From CAXBCP01 sp963974055 (GTDB lineage: Bacteria; Pseudomonadota; Alphaproteobacteria; MPNO01; UBA830): DNA of 64,000 bases. This document shows, piece by piece, positions 18,184 to 26,307 of the stretch. Position numbers and translations under genes: made by a program. The stretch covers positions 26,503-90,502 of the forward strand of contig CAXBCP010000020.1 of assembly GCA_963974055.1 (NCBI GenBank), read 5' to 3'. Below the pieces are notes generated by a model that was not told the DNA's origin, did not search any database, and saw only the letters and a program-made list of their open reading frames with translations. Positions within the stretch are counted from its first letter, which is position 1, and every line of letters begins with the position of its first letter.

Positions 18184-18207
18184 TGCTTATATATAAGCAA
18201 TCTTTTT
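18184..18207 (+). terminator. Intrinsic terminator after the GT4 gene
   Basis: Perfect 16-bp palindrome TGCTTATATATAAGCA (18184-18199) followed by a T run at 18203-18207, five bases after the stop codon. The stem is AT-rich, in line with the local composition. Confidence 0.5.
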
Positions 18208-18239
18208 CTGTCCGACAACGCCCTCCGGAAACCAACGCG

Positions 18240-18263
18240 GCAGCGGGCGAATTCGCCCGCTGC
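18240..18263. repeat. Perfect 24-bp GC-rich palindrome
   Basis: Arms GCAGCGGGCGAA and its exact complement with no loop spacing, centred at 18251/18252 on an EcoRI-like GAATTC core. No T run follows. It could be a second terminator-like hairpin, a regulator site or a cruciform-forming element at the edge of the locus. Confidence 0.5.
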
Positions 18264-18505
18264 GTCAGGCAGAAGGAATGCCAAGTGTTTTCGAATAGGA
18301 TCATACAAGCAACGAAACACAGCTGGCTCTACTGCCAGCCAAGAAATATATATGAACCGACGGAAGCAGCATTGTTGTCCGATCGAAATGTCGCTGTATC
18401 AGAATATTCTGCGACCAAAGTCATTTTACTTAAAACCACAGACATTTTCCCTACTCCCCGCGCAGCGCACGCGCCCAAACGCACTTCCACGGGTGCCTTG
18501 TAGGT

Positions 18506-19705
18506 TTGAAACCTGTGAAAAATTTTACCGCATACATTTCATTCTTGATTCCGGTGTTCGGCGTCGTGGCACCTTTGGGGCTGGCCCCCCTTCTTATATT
18601 CGCCGCTTTGGTCCACGTTTTTCAGGTTCGTTGGCGCGTGGGTACCTGGCCCAGGGTCGGACGTTTGACCTTACTTGTTCTGATTGTTTTTACCGTGTGG
18701 GCCGCTGCGTCACTCGCATGGAGCCCCGACCCGCAAAATGCAGCGATTAAACTTCTACGCTTGCTGGTGCTTATAGCACTCGGACTGGCCTTCATCTCGT
18801 GTATCAGGACCAGTGCGAATGAGCGCGTCGTTTCGATCGCAATCGTCGCGGGACTAATGCTCTCAATTTGTTTTGTTTTCGTCGAGAAATTTGCAGGCGC
18901 GCCCCTGTATCGCGCGTTCGTCGGCGACCTGCCGACCGATGATTGGAACCTGTTCAACAACAGGTTCAACCGCGGCATGACAGTAATTTGCCTGGTCGTG
19001 TGGCCGGCCACGCGGGCTCTGGGAAGATTATACGCACCGGCCAATATCGCACTGCTACTCGCGACACTTAGCCTCTGCGCCTATATGAACTCCGCCGCAG
19101 CGCTGTTTGCATTTTTATTTGGTGCTATCGGTTATGCGTTGGTCTGGTTCATTCCGGGTCGGCAGTTCGTTACGCTGCTCGGAGGGCTTATAGCGACGGC
19201 AATATTATTGATGCCCGCCGCAATCGAACAAATCCCGATTGCCACGAAAACACCCCTGATCGGTACGTCTTTGCCGAAATCAGGATATCATCGACTGCTT
19301 ATCTGGGATTTCACGAACAAACGAATTGATGAACGCCCTGTCAGCGGATGGGGATTCTATTCTTCCCGCTCGATTCCCGGCGGCACAGGATTCACCGAAG
19401 GAAGACTACCGGCGCTGCCGCTACATCCGCACAACGCCGCCCTCCAATGGAGGCTGGAACTCGGCCTTCCGGGCGCTATATTGGGGAGTGTGTTGGTATG
19501 TCTGGTAATCAGCGCCGCGAGGAACTACTCCAACCGGGCAGATCGCGCGGCTGCCGCGGCCACGGCGATAACCACTCTCACTATTGCCATACTCAGTTAC
19601 GGCATCTGGCAAAGCTGGTGGGTCGCCGCTCTCATATTTTCAGCTGCGTGCATGCACTCGGTTTCCAACGCAGACGGCAGACCGCACTCTTCCGCTGGAA
19701 ACTGA
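18506..19705 (+). CDS. O-antigen ligase / polymerase (WaaL/Wzy_C family) membrane protein
   Basis: 399 residues with about ten hydrophobic segments and a large periplasmic loop (residues ~235-315). The loop carries the Wzy_C-type signature: SGYHRLLIWDF, then GWGFYSSRS and LHPHNAALQWRLELGLPGAI, including the conserved Arg and His used to transfer undecaprenyl-linked glycan. With an ABC exporter in the same locus it more likely acts as the ligase joining polymer to lipid A-core than as a polymerase. Start: TTG at 18506 or GTG at 18515; neither has a strong ribosome site. Ends convergent with the GT2 gene. Confidence 0.8.
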   Translation: MKPVKNFTAYISFLIPVFGVVAPLGLAPLLIFAALVHVFQVRWRVGTWPRVGRLTLLVLIVFTVWAAASLAWSPDPQNAAIKLLRLLVLIALGLAFISCIRTSANERVVSIAIVAGLMLSICFVFVEKFAGAPLYRAFVGDLPTDDWNLFNNRFNRGMTVICLVVWPATRALGRLYAPANIALLLATLSLCAYMNSAAALFAFLFGAIGYALVWFIPGRQFVTLLGGLIATAILLMPAAIEQIPIATKTPLIGTSLPKSGYHRLLIWDFTNKRIDERPVSGWGFYSSRSIPGGTGFTEGRLPALPLHPHNAALQWRLELGLPGAILGSVLVCLVISAARNYSNRADRAAAAATAITTLTIAILSYGIWQSWWVAALIFSAACMHSVSNADGRPHSSAGN

Positions 19706-19713
19706 ACCGGATT

Positions 19714-20643
19714 CTAGCGACCTTCGGAACTGACGGAGCGACACGAAGACAACGCGCGAATTGATCGCGCAATAAAATTGCGCTTACGAAGGGGGAATAC
19801 CATCAGCGAAAGAACTAGTTTGCCAATCGCTAGGCCATATTTCCCTGCACTAAATGCGGCGATCGACTCTTCATGCAAGAGGCCTGCCCGAAATCTCAGA
19901 TAGTGGCGGACACCCTTGCGACGAAATGTACTCCCGTGAATCTCTCTCATCCTCGACGTGGATGCCAGTACCATTTCCTCTGTCGGTCGGGGCCCCGCAT
20001 ACACTTTGCATAAAGGCCTGTTGATCAACCCGATCGTGGATAGAGCAGACCCCCGAACCAGCCAATCCCAATCCTCGAATCGGGGTATCGCCGTGTCGAA
20101 GGGACCTACCACAGAAAAAAACTCTTTCCGGAAAAGCAATGAGCTCCCAGGGCTCACTTCGCAACCGAAAGCCAAGTCAGCCGTGCCCATTTCATTTGTG
20201 TCAAACGTCCGTATTTCTTCCTGACCGTCTCTTCGAACCAACACAAACGCCGTACAGAAAAGGGCGATTTCAGGACGGTCGCGAAGAAAGGAGATTTGCG
20301 CTTCCAGTTTCTCTGGCAGCCATTCATCATCCGAATCAAGAAACGCGATGAACTCTCCCCGGGCGGCCCCGCAACCAGTATTTCGTGCCGCGGCAGCGCC
20401 ACCGCGGCACTCGCGCCGGATAACCGTCGTTCTACCCGGTGCTATTGCCTGAAGCGCTTCAGGAATATTCTCGGTCGATCCGTCATCGACGATAATCAGT
20501 TCCAATGAAACATATGTCTGAGCCAGAACACTGGAAACTGATCGTGCGAGCAGTTCAGACCTGTTATATGTCGGTATAATCACCGTGATCAGGCCAGGAA
20601 TCGTGCAGGCCTGATTTGACGTGCCATCTGCCGCAGGTTTCAC
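19714..20643 (-). CDS. Glycosyltransferase family 2
   Basis: 309 residues, GT-A fold: VIIPTYNRSELLARSVSSVLAQ near 20, LIIVDDGSTEN near 50, RNTGCGAARGEFIAFLDSDDEW near 87 with the metal-binding DSD. It is a single inverting transferase of unknown sugar specificity, cytoplasmic with a hydrophobic patch near the C-terminus (IGKLVLSLMVFPL). It points toward the ligase gene and is the only minus-strand gene in this part of the locus, so it is likely transcribed from the 20644-20816 region shared with the E1 operon. Confidence 0.88.
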   Translation of the reverse strand: MKPAADGTSNQACTIPGLITVIIPTYNRSELLARSVSSVLAQTYVSLELIIVDDGSTENIPEALQAIAPGRTTVIRRECRGGAAAARNTGCGAARGEFIAFLDSDDEWLPEKLEAQISFLRDRPEIALFCTAFVLVRRDGQEEIRTFDTNEMGTADLAFGCEVSPGSSLLFRKEFFSVVGPFDTAIPRFEDWDWLVRGSALSTIGLINRPLCKVYAGPRPTEEMVLASTSRMREIHGSTFRRKGVRHYLRFRAGLLHEESIAAFSAGKYGLAIGKLVLSLMVFPLRKRNFIARSIRALSSCRSVSSEGR

Positions 20644-20816
20644 GTCGCTTCATTCCATTCAGTGTGGCCGCAATACAGCAGCAATCTTATGCGCCATGCA
20701 AATATCATGTATAATCTTCCAATGGCTCGAAAGTTGTAAAAATGTGAATGGCGGGCCAATAAATTCGCGATCCCATCATCGATTAGAATTATCCGAAATT
20801 CGAGCCAATACCCCTT

Positions 20817-21773
20817 ATGAAGAAAGAAATTGAGGCCAAAAAAGTTGGACGCCTTTTCGCTGCGATGTTGCGCATACGGCGCGTCGAAGAGGAAATCATC
20901 CGGGTCTATTCAAGCGACAAGGTCAAGAGCCCTGTTCATCTGTCGATCGGACAGGAATCCATTGCGGTCGGAGTCTGTGACAATCTGCGGCCTACCGATA
21001 TTCTCTATGCGACCTATCGCGGTCATGCGGCCTATCTCGCCAAAGGCGGCAATATTAACCGAATGATGGCCGAACTGTGGGGAAAGTCGGATGGCCTTGC
21101 ATCCGGAAAGGCGGGTTCAATGCATCTCGGTGACAGGGCCGCCGGCATGATCGGCACATCTGCTATCGTCGCCACCGGAATTCCCCTGGCCGTCGGCAAT
21201 GCGCTTGCCATGAAAATGCAGCAGAAGGATGTCGTGACAACGGTCTTCTTCGGCGAAGGCGCAACCGACGAAGGCGTTTTTCATGAAAGCATGAACTTTG
21301 CCGCGCTCAAAAAACTGCCGATACTTTTCGTATGTGAAAATAATCAATACGCGATTTATTCCCATGTTCGCGACCGTATGAGGAATGAGAATTTATGCGA
21401 GCGCGCCAGTGCTTATGGCATGCCGGCAGTCCGTATCGAGAATGGCGATGTCTTCGAGGTGAACGAACGGGCACAGATCTCTGTACAGGCAATCCGAGAG
21501 GGAAACGGACCACAGTTCCTGGAATGCATGACCTATCGCTGGCGCGATCATGTCGGGCCTGGCGAGGACCGACATATTGAATACCGGCCCGACGAAGAAC
21601 TCGACCGCTGGATTGCTGACGATCAGATCGCCCGACTGAGAGAGATGCTCGCCCCCTCAGACAGACACAGTATTGAAGCCGAGGTCGAGGCTGAGATTTC
21701 CGAAGCGGTAGCCTTTGCCGAGGCAAGCTCATTCCCTGACACCGACGTGATGTATGACAATGTCGTCCAGTAA
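20817..21773 (+). CDS. ThDP-dependent 2-oxoacid dehydrogenase E1 alpha-type subunit
   Basis: 318 residues, the size of PdhA/AcoA alpha subunits. Thiamine diphosphate signature GEGATDEGVF...ENN (residues 146-176), the conserved TYRGH (67-71) and GSMHLGDRAAGMIGTSAIV (100-118) are visible. It pairs with the beta subunit encoded next, overlapping by 20 bp. No E2 acyltransferase or E3 lipoamide dehydrogenase gene is present, and the neighbours are sugar-nucleotide enzymes. I infer that the pair uses an enamine from a 2-oxoacid (for example pyruvate) for C-C bond formation on a keto-sugar, as proposed for E1-type pairs in some branched-chain sugar pathways (avilamycin AviB1/AviB2), rather than oxidative decarboxylation. 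First gene of a 12-gene plus-strand block. Confidence 0.85.
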   Translation: MKKEIEAKKVGRLFAAMLRIRRVEEEIIRVYSSDKVKSPVHLSIGQESIAVGVCDNLRPTDILYATYRGHAAYLAKGGNINRMMAELWGKSDGLASGKAGSMHLGDRAAGMIGTSAIVATGIPLAVGNALAMKMQQKDVVTTVFFGEGATDEGVFHESMNFAALKKLPILFVCENNQYAIYSHVRDRMRNENLCERASAYGMPAVRIENGDVFEVNERAQISVQAIREGNGPQFLECMTYRWRDHVGPGEDRHIEYRPDEELDRWIADDQIARLREMLAPSDRHSIEAEVEAEISEAVAFAEASSFPDTDVMYDNVVQ

Positions 21774-22815
21774 TCCGCGATCGATCAACTATGCGGAAGC
21801 GCTCTATGAAGCGCTTTATCAGGAAATGGACAGAGACCCGTCAGTATTTGTCTATGGCCAGGGAGTGGACGACGCTAAGGGTATGTATGGAACGACGCTC
21901 GACATTCATAAAGAATTCGGCCCCGATCGATGCTTCGATACCCCCCTGTCGGAAGACGCCATGACCGGCGTGGGCATCGGGGCGGCCATCGCAGGAATGC
22001 GACCGGTCCATGTCCACCAACGCATGGACTTCCTGCTCCTCTGCATGAATCAGCTTGTCAACATGGCAGCCAAAATGTCTTACATGACCGAGGGTGCCGT
22101 CAGCGTCCCGTTCGTCGTGCGGGGCATCATCGGCAGAAGCTGGGGTCAGGGCGCCCAACACAGTCAGGCACTCCACTCATATTTCATGCATATTCCCGGC
22201 CTGAAGGTATTTGCGCCAACGACCCCTTATGACGCGAAGGGGTGCATGATCAGCGCTATTCGGGATAACAACCCCGTTATCTTTATGGAGCACCGGATGC
22301 TCTATGGAAATTCCGGCATCGTTCCTGAAACGTCGTATGAAGTGCCGTTCGGCAAGGCTCGGCTGCTCAGCGAAGGTACGGATATTACGATCGTGGGCAT
22401 CAGTCACATGATGGTAGAGGTCCTGCGGGCCAAACAGTTACTTTCCCAGAAAGGCATTTCAGCTGATATCATAGACCCGGTCTCGCTCTCGCCGCTGGAT
22501 ATCGACACGATTGCGACCTCGGTTTCCAAAACGGGATCGCTGATGGTGGTCGACACCAGTTGGCTGAGCTGTGGCGCCGGATCCGAAATCGTCGCCCAGG
22601 TTGTCGAGCGGCTTCAGGGAGCACGCGAAATCCGTGTCAAACGTCTTGGCTATCAGCCGACGCCCTGTCCGACGACACGGCCGCTGGAGGAGCTTTTTTA
22701 CCCTTCGGCTCAGATGATCGCTACGGAAGCATATGGACTTCTCGGCAAACCGGGACTCTGGGTGCCGGAAGCGGTCGAAGCATCGGAAATTGCTGAATTC
22801 CGTGGCCCGTTTTGA
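21754..22815 (+). CDS. ThDP-dependent E1 beta-type subunit
   Basis: 353 residues. Typical beta-subunit elements: the early INYAEALYEALYQEMDRDPSV, the catalytic/ThDP-activating Glu in FDTPLSEDAMTGVGIGAAIAGMRPV (Glu67), GRSWGQGAQHSQALHSYFMHIPGLKV (near 128) and the C-terminal transketolase domain with DIIDPVSLSPLD. The start at 21754 or the in-frame ATG at 21760 lies inside the alpha-subunit gene, so translation is coupled and a 1:1 alpha2beta2 enzyme is expected. It acts in the cytosol. Confidence 0.87.
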   Translation: MTMSSSNPRSINYAEALYEALYQEMDRDPSVFVYGQGVDDAKGMYGTTLDIHKEFGPDRCFDTPLSEDAMTGVGIGAAIAGMRPVHVHQRMDFLLLCMNQLVNMAAKMSYMTEGAVSVPFVVRGIIGRSWGQGAQHSQALHSYFMHIPGLKVFAPTTPYDAKGCMISAIRDNNPVIFMEHRMLYGNSGIVPETSYEVPFGKARLLSEGTDITIVGISHMMVEVLRAKQLLSQKGISADIIDPVSLSPLDIDTIATSVSKTGSLMVVDTSWLSCGAGSEIVAQVVERLQGAREIRVKRLGYQPTPCPTTRPLEELFYPSAQMIATEAYGLLGKPGLWVPEAVEASEIAEFRGPF

Positions 22816-22845
22816 AGCTCTCACCGGTAACGCAAGAGAAAATCA

Positions 22846-24129
22846 ATGACCGATAAACGCGATGCGCTCCTGAAAAACATTCAGGACAGTATTGAAAAAT
22901 ACTGTGATTCTGAATTTGATTTCGCATTCGATCCTGCCGATCCGGTCGTGCGGCTACATGAACCTACGTGGTCCGCATCCGAAATAAACGCGTTTCTCGA
23001 TTGCCTGCTTACCACCCGCGTGACAATGGGCCCCAAGGTCAGGGAATTCGAACGCGCCTATGCGTCGAAATGGGGGTGGGATCATGGCACGATGGTCAAT
23101 TCGGGTTCGTCCGCAAATCTGCTCGCGATCGCGAGCATTGCGAATAAAGCGGTCCCCGATCACCTGAGAGCGGGGGACGAGGTTATCGTGCCTGCCCTGT
23201 CCTGGTCTACGACGGTCTGGCCGCTTATTCAGTGTGGATTAGTTCCTGTCATCGTTGATATCGACCCGAAAACCCTGAACATCGATCCGGCTGAGATTGA
23301 GCGCGCCATTGGTCCCAAAACCCGGGCTGTCATGATCGTGCCGGTGTACGGCAACCCGTGCGACATGGATGCGATCGTAGACGTTTGCGATCGGCGGAAT
23401 TTGATCCTGATCGAGGATTGCTGCGAGTCCATGGGCGCAACCTATGACGGAAAAGCCGTTGGAAAATTTGGCCGGGTGGGCACGTTCAGTTTCTATTTCT
23501 CTCATCACATTACAACGCTTGAAGGCGGCATCTGCGTCACCGACGACACTGAATTTGCCGAGAGTATGAGGATTTTACGAGCCCACGGATGGATACGCGA
23601 AGTGGAGAACAAGAGCGTCTGGCTCGACAAATATCCTGACATCGATCCAAAATTCCTGTTCGTGAATATCGGTTATAACCTGCGTGCAACCGAACCGCAG
23701 GGGGCAATGGGTCTCGTACAACTGGAGCGGTTGGACGGATTTATCGACGCGCGGCGCGAAAGCGCCGCTTCATACAGATCGAGTCTTGAAAGGTTCGACG
23801 ATATATTCACGTTTCAGGATGAAACGCCGAAAGGGCGGCATTCGTGGTTCGGTTTCTGCATGACCATCGATCCGGATGCAGGTTTTGGCAAAAGCGATAT
23901 CATGGAATATCTCGGCGCGCACAACATAGAATCGCGCCCGATAATCTGCGGAAACATCGCCCGTCAACCCGCGCTCACAATGTATGAACATCGCACCGTC
24001 GGCGACCTCGAACATGCGAACGCTGTAATGGACAGGGGCTTTTCAATTGGCAACCATCAGAACTTGGACGAAACGGCACGGGAATACGTTGTTGGAAAGA
24101 TCACCGAATTTGTTGACGCCCAAGCCTGA
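22846..24129 (+). CDS. ColD/RfbH-type PLP-dependent sugar 3-dehydratase (His replaces catalytic Lys)
   Basis: 427 residues of the DegT/DnrJ/EryC1 fold. The PLP region EDCCESMGATYDGKAVGKFG (190-209) is followed by SFYFSHHITTLEGG where His220 (codon 23503-23505) takes the place of the internal-aldimine Lys. This swap is the hallmark of the dehydratases ColD and E1/RfbH, which remove the C3 hydroxyl of a 4-keto-6-deoxy sugar. The four-Cys 2Fe-2S pattern of RfbH is absent, so a ColD-like, iron-independent mechanism with PMP is more likely. Product would be a 3,6-dideoxy-4-keto sugar nucleotide. Placed directly between the E1 pair and a GMD-type dehydratase. Confidence 0.85.
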   Translation: MTDKRDALLKNIQDSIEKYCDSEFDFAFDPADPVVRLHEPTWSASEINAFLDCLLTTRVTMGPKVREFERAYASKWGWDHGTMVNSGSSANLLAIASIANKAVPDHLRAGDEVIVPALSWSTTVWPLIQCGLVPVIVDIDPKTLNIDPAEIERAIGPKTRAVMIVPVYGNPCDMDAIVDVCDRRNLILIEDCCESMGATYDGKAVGKFGRVGTFSFYFSHHITTLEGGICVTDDTEFAESMRILRAHGWIREVENKSVWLDKYPDIDPKFLFVNIGYNLRATEPQGAMGLVQLERLDGFIDARRESAASYRSSLERFDDIFTFQDETPKGRHSWFGFCMTIDPDAGFGKSDIMEYLGAHNIESRPIICGNIARQPALTMYEHRTVGDLEHANAVMDRGFSIGNHQNLDETAREYVVGKITEFVDAQA

Positions 24130-24150
24130 ACCGACATCAGCGGAGCACAC

Positions 24151-25170
24151 ATGGTCAAGACCCGGGCATTAATCACGGGCATTACAGGCATGGTGGGATC
24201 TCATCTCGCCGACTATCTGATCGACAATACCGATTGGGATATTATCGGCTTGTGCCGATGGCGCAGCCCGCTGGACAACCTGCAGGATCAGATATCGCGC
24301 ATTAATGCGGGAGATCGAATTCGTCTGGTCTATGGAGATTTACGCGACACACTCTCGATCGACAAAGCCGTCGCCGACGCAGATCCGGACTATGTTTTTC
24401 ATCTGGCAGCTCAGAGTTTCCCGAAGACGAGTTTCGACGCGCCACTGGACACCCTGGACACCAATGTTCAGGGAACGACTCGCGTCCTCGAGGCGCTCCG
24501 AACCCATCGCCCGGATTCGGTGGTCCACGTTTGCGCGTCATCGGAAGTGTTTGGCCGTGTGCCGCAGGAAAAACTACCGATTGATGAGGAGTGTTCTTTC
24601 CACCCGGCCAGCCCCTACGCAATTTCGAAAGTCGGCACTGATTTGATTGGTCGCTACTATGCCGAAGCATATGACATGAAGGTCATGACCACACGAATGT
24701 TCACTCATACCGGACCACGACGTGGCGATGTCTTTGCGGAGTCCACGTTCGCCAAACAAATTGCACTTATCGAAGCCGGCTTAATCCCGCCGGTGGTGAA
24801 GGTCGGCAACCTTAATTCCTTGCGCACCGTCGCAGACGTCCGCGACGCGACACACGCCTATTACTTGCTTGTAACCGTAAACCCGATCGCCGGGGAATAT
24901 TACAATATTGGTGGAACGCATTCGTGCCTCGTCGGCGATATTCTGGATACGTTGATAAACCTTTCGACGCGGAAGGATGACATCCGGGTTGAGCAGGATC
25001 CGGCGCGCCAAAGGCCGATCGACGCCGATCTGCAGGTCCCGGACACCTCCAAGTTTGCCGCCCATACCGGATGGCAACCGAAGATACCGTTCGAACAGAC
25101 CATGACAGACCTGCTGGATTACTGGCGTCGGCAAATCGATATGCGCGGCGAAGCGTTCCTCACCCGATGA
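24151..25170 (+). CDS. GMD-like NDP-sugar 4,6-dehydratase (extended SDR)
   Basis: 339 residues. Rossmann motif GITGMVGSHLADYL near the N-terminus, catalytic SSEVFG (near 128) and YAISK (near 150), DVRDATHAYY near 230 and the C-terminal WQPKIPFEQTMTDLLDYW. SSE in place of the TDE of RmlB is characteristic of GDP-mannose 4,6-dehydratases and of DmhA-type GDP-manno-heptose 4,6-dehydratases. With HddA/HddC-like genes beside it, GDP-D-glycero-D-manno-heptose is the most attractive substrate, giving the 4-keto-6-deoxy compound used by the 3-dehydratase. GDP-mannose is the alternative. Confidence 0.85.
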   Translation: MVKTRALITGITGMVGSHLADYLIDNTDWDIIGLCRWRSPLDNLQDQISRINAGDRIRLVYGDLRDTLSIDKAVADADPDYVFHLAAQSFPKTSFDAPLDTLDTNVQGTTRVLEALRTHRPDSVVHVCASSEVFGRVPQEKLPIDEECSFHPASPYAISKVGTDLIGRYYAEAYDMKVMTTRMFTHTGPRRGDVFAESTFAKQIALIEAGLIPPVVKVGNLNSLRTVADVRDATHAYYLLVTVNPIAGEYYNIGGTHSCLVGDILDTLINLSTRKDDIRVEQDPARQRPIDADLQVPDTSKFAAHTGWQPKIPFEQTMTDLLDYWRRQIDMRGEAFLTR

Positions 25171-25204
25171 CCGATCCGGCACTCACAGACCTCGGACTTT
25201 ACCT

Positions 25205-26185
25205 ATGATTATTACGTCAACACCCTACCGGATCTCCTTTTTCGGGGGTGGAACCGACTATCCGGCGTGGTACTGCCAACATGGCGGAGCGGTCCTCTCG
25301 ACGACGATCGACCGTTACTGCAACATTCAGGTACGCGACCTTCCTCCGTTCTTTGATCATAAATACCGAGTTGTCTGGTCGAAAATCGAAACGCCGTCAC
25401 GGCTGTCTGATATCGAGCACCCGTCGGTGCGCGAAGCCATCCGCTTCACCGGGTTGGAGCAGGGTCTGGAGATACATCACTTCGGGGATTTACCAGCGCG
25501 GTCGGGATTGGGAAGCAGCTCGTCGTTCACGGTTGGTATTCTCAATGCGCTGAACGCCCTGAACGGTAAAATGGCCAGCAGAAAAGAACTCGCAATGAGT
25601 GCGATCCATCTTGAACAGGAAATAATCCGGGAAGACGTCGGTATCCAGGATCAGATCGCGACCGCCTATGGCGGGTTCAACAGGATAGATATTGAAAAGG
25701 ACGGGACGTTCATTGTACAGCCGGTTCCCGTCTCTGCCGACCGCCTGGCCCTGCTGGAGAAACATCTCGTTCTTGTCTTTACCGGCGTCTCGCGAACCGC
25801 ATCCCTGATCGCAAAACGCAAGATAGCCGCGCTCGCTTCGAAGCAAACCGTTCTTAAGCGGTTGTCCGCCATGGTCGATGACGGGATCGATATCCTGATG
25901 AACGATCGCGATATTCGCCTGTTCGGCGAGCTGCTCCGGGAAGGTTGGGAATTGAAACGGTCGATAACGCCGGAAATTACCACTACGGTAGTCGACGATC
26001 TATACGAGACCGCTATGAATTCGGGCGCAATCGGGGGCAAACTGCTCGGTGCAGGGGGGGGAGGCTTCATGCTCCTTTTCATAGAACCGGACAAAAGGTC
26101 CGATCTGATCGTCGCACTCGGCGATTATCTGACGATCCCGTTTAAATTCGAACGAAGCGGAAGCAGGATATCTTTATCCGACTAA
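25205..26185 (+). CDS. hddA: HddA-like GHMP kinase (heptose-7-phosphate 1-kinase type)
   Basis: 326 residues. Starts IITSTPYRISFFGGGTDYPAWY, the hallmark of D-glycero-alpha-D-manno-heptose 7-phosphate kinases and related sugar GHMP kinases; the ATP loop is RSGLGSSSSFTVG (near 98) and the C-terminal motif GAIGGKLLGAGGGGF (near 278). It should phosphorylate a sugar at the anomeric carbon to feed the nucleotidyltransferase encoded at 29302. GmhA and GmhB, needed upstream to make the heptose 1-phosphate, are not in the window. Fucokinase-like activity cannot be excluded. Confidence 0.82.
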   Translation: MIITSTPYRISFFGGGTDYPAWYCQHGGAVLSTTIDRYCNIQVRDLPPFFDHKYRVVWSKIETPSRLSDIEHPSVREAIRFTGLEQGLEIHHFGDLPARSGLGSSSSFTVGILNALNALNGKMASRKELAMSAIHLEQEIIREDVGIQDQIATAYGGFNRIDIEKDGTFIVQPVPVSADRLALLEKHLVLVFTGVSRTASLIAKRKIAALASKQTVLKRLSAMVDDGIDILMNDRDIRLFGELLREGWELKRSITPEITTTVVDDLYETAMNSGAIGGKLLGAGGGGFMLLFIEPDKRSDLIVALGDYLTIPFKFERSGSRISLSD

Positions 26186-26211
26186 ACTGTGGCGGTTGAA
26201 TTCAGGCAGTT

Positions 26212-26230
26212 CGCCGCGGCGGCGCTTTTT
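26212..26230 (+). terminator. Possible weak terminator or attenuator
   Basis: CGCCG / CGGCG stem with a 3-nt loop followed by C and five T, in the 122-bp gap between the kinase gene and the radical-SAM gene. The stem is short but fully GC. It could reduce read-through within the block. Confidence 0.4.
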
Positions 26231-26307
26231 CGACACCCCGACTCGTGTTAATTTTGAAACCTTCGCGCTCTCGCCTGATTGAAATTAGACGGTATCCAAT
26301 CCTCCAG

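Larger units (their letters stand above)
18180..18505. other. Intergenic region with two strong palindromes
   Basis: 326 bp between the GT4 gene and the ligase gene. Contains the terminator at 18184 and a perfect 24-bp palindrome at 18240. Open frames through it have no homology, poor codon use and no ribosome sites. Confidence 0.5.

Noticed and set aside
18121..18750. Plus-strand frame of 209 codons overlapping the GT4 and ligase genes.
   Set aside because: Overlaps both neighbours out of frame and crosses a terminator; codon use is not gene-like.
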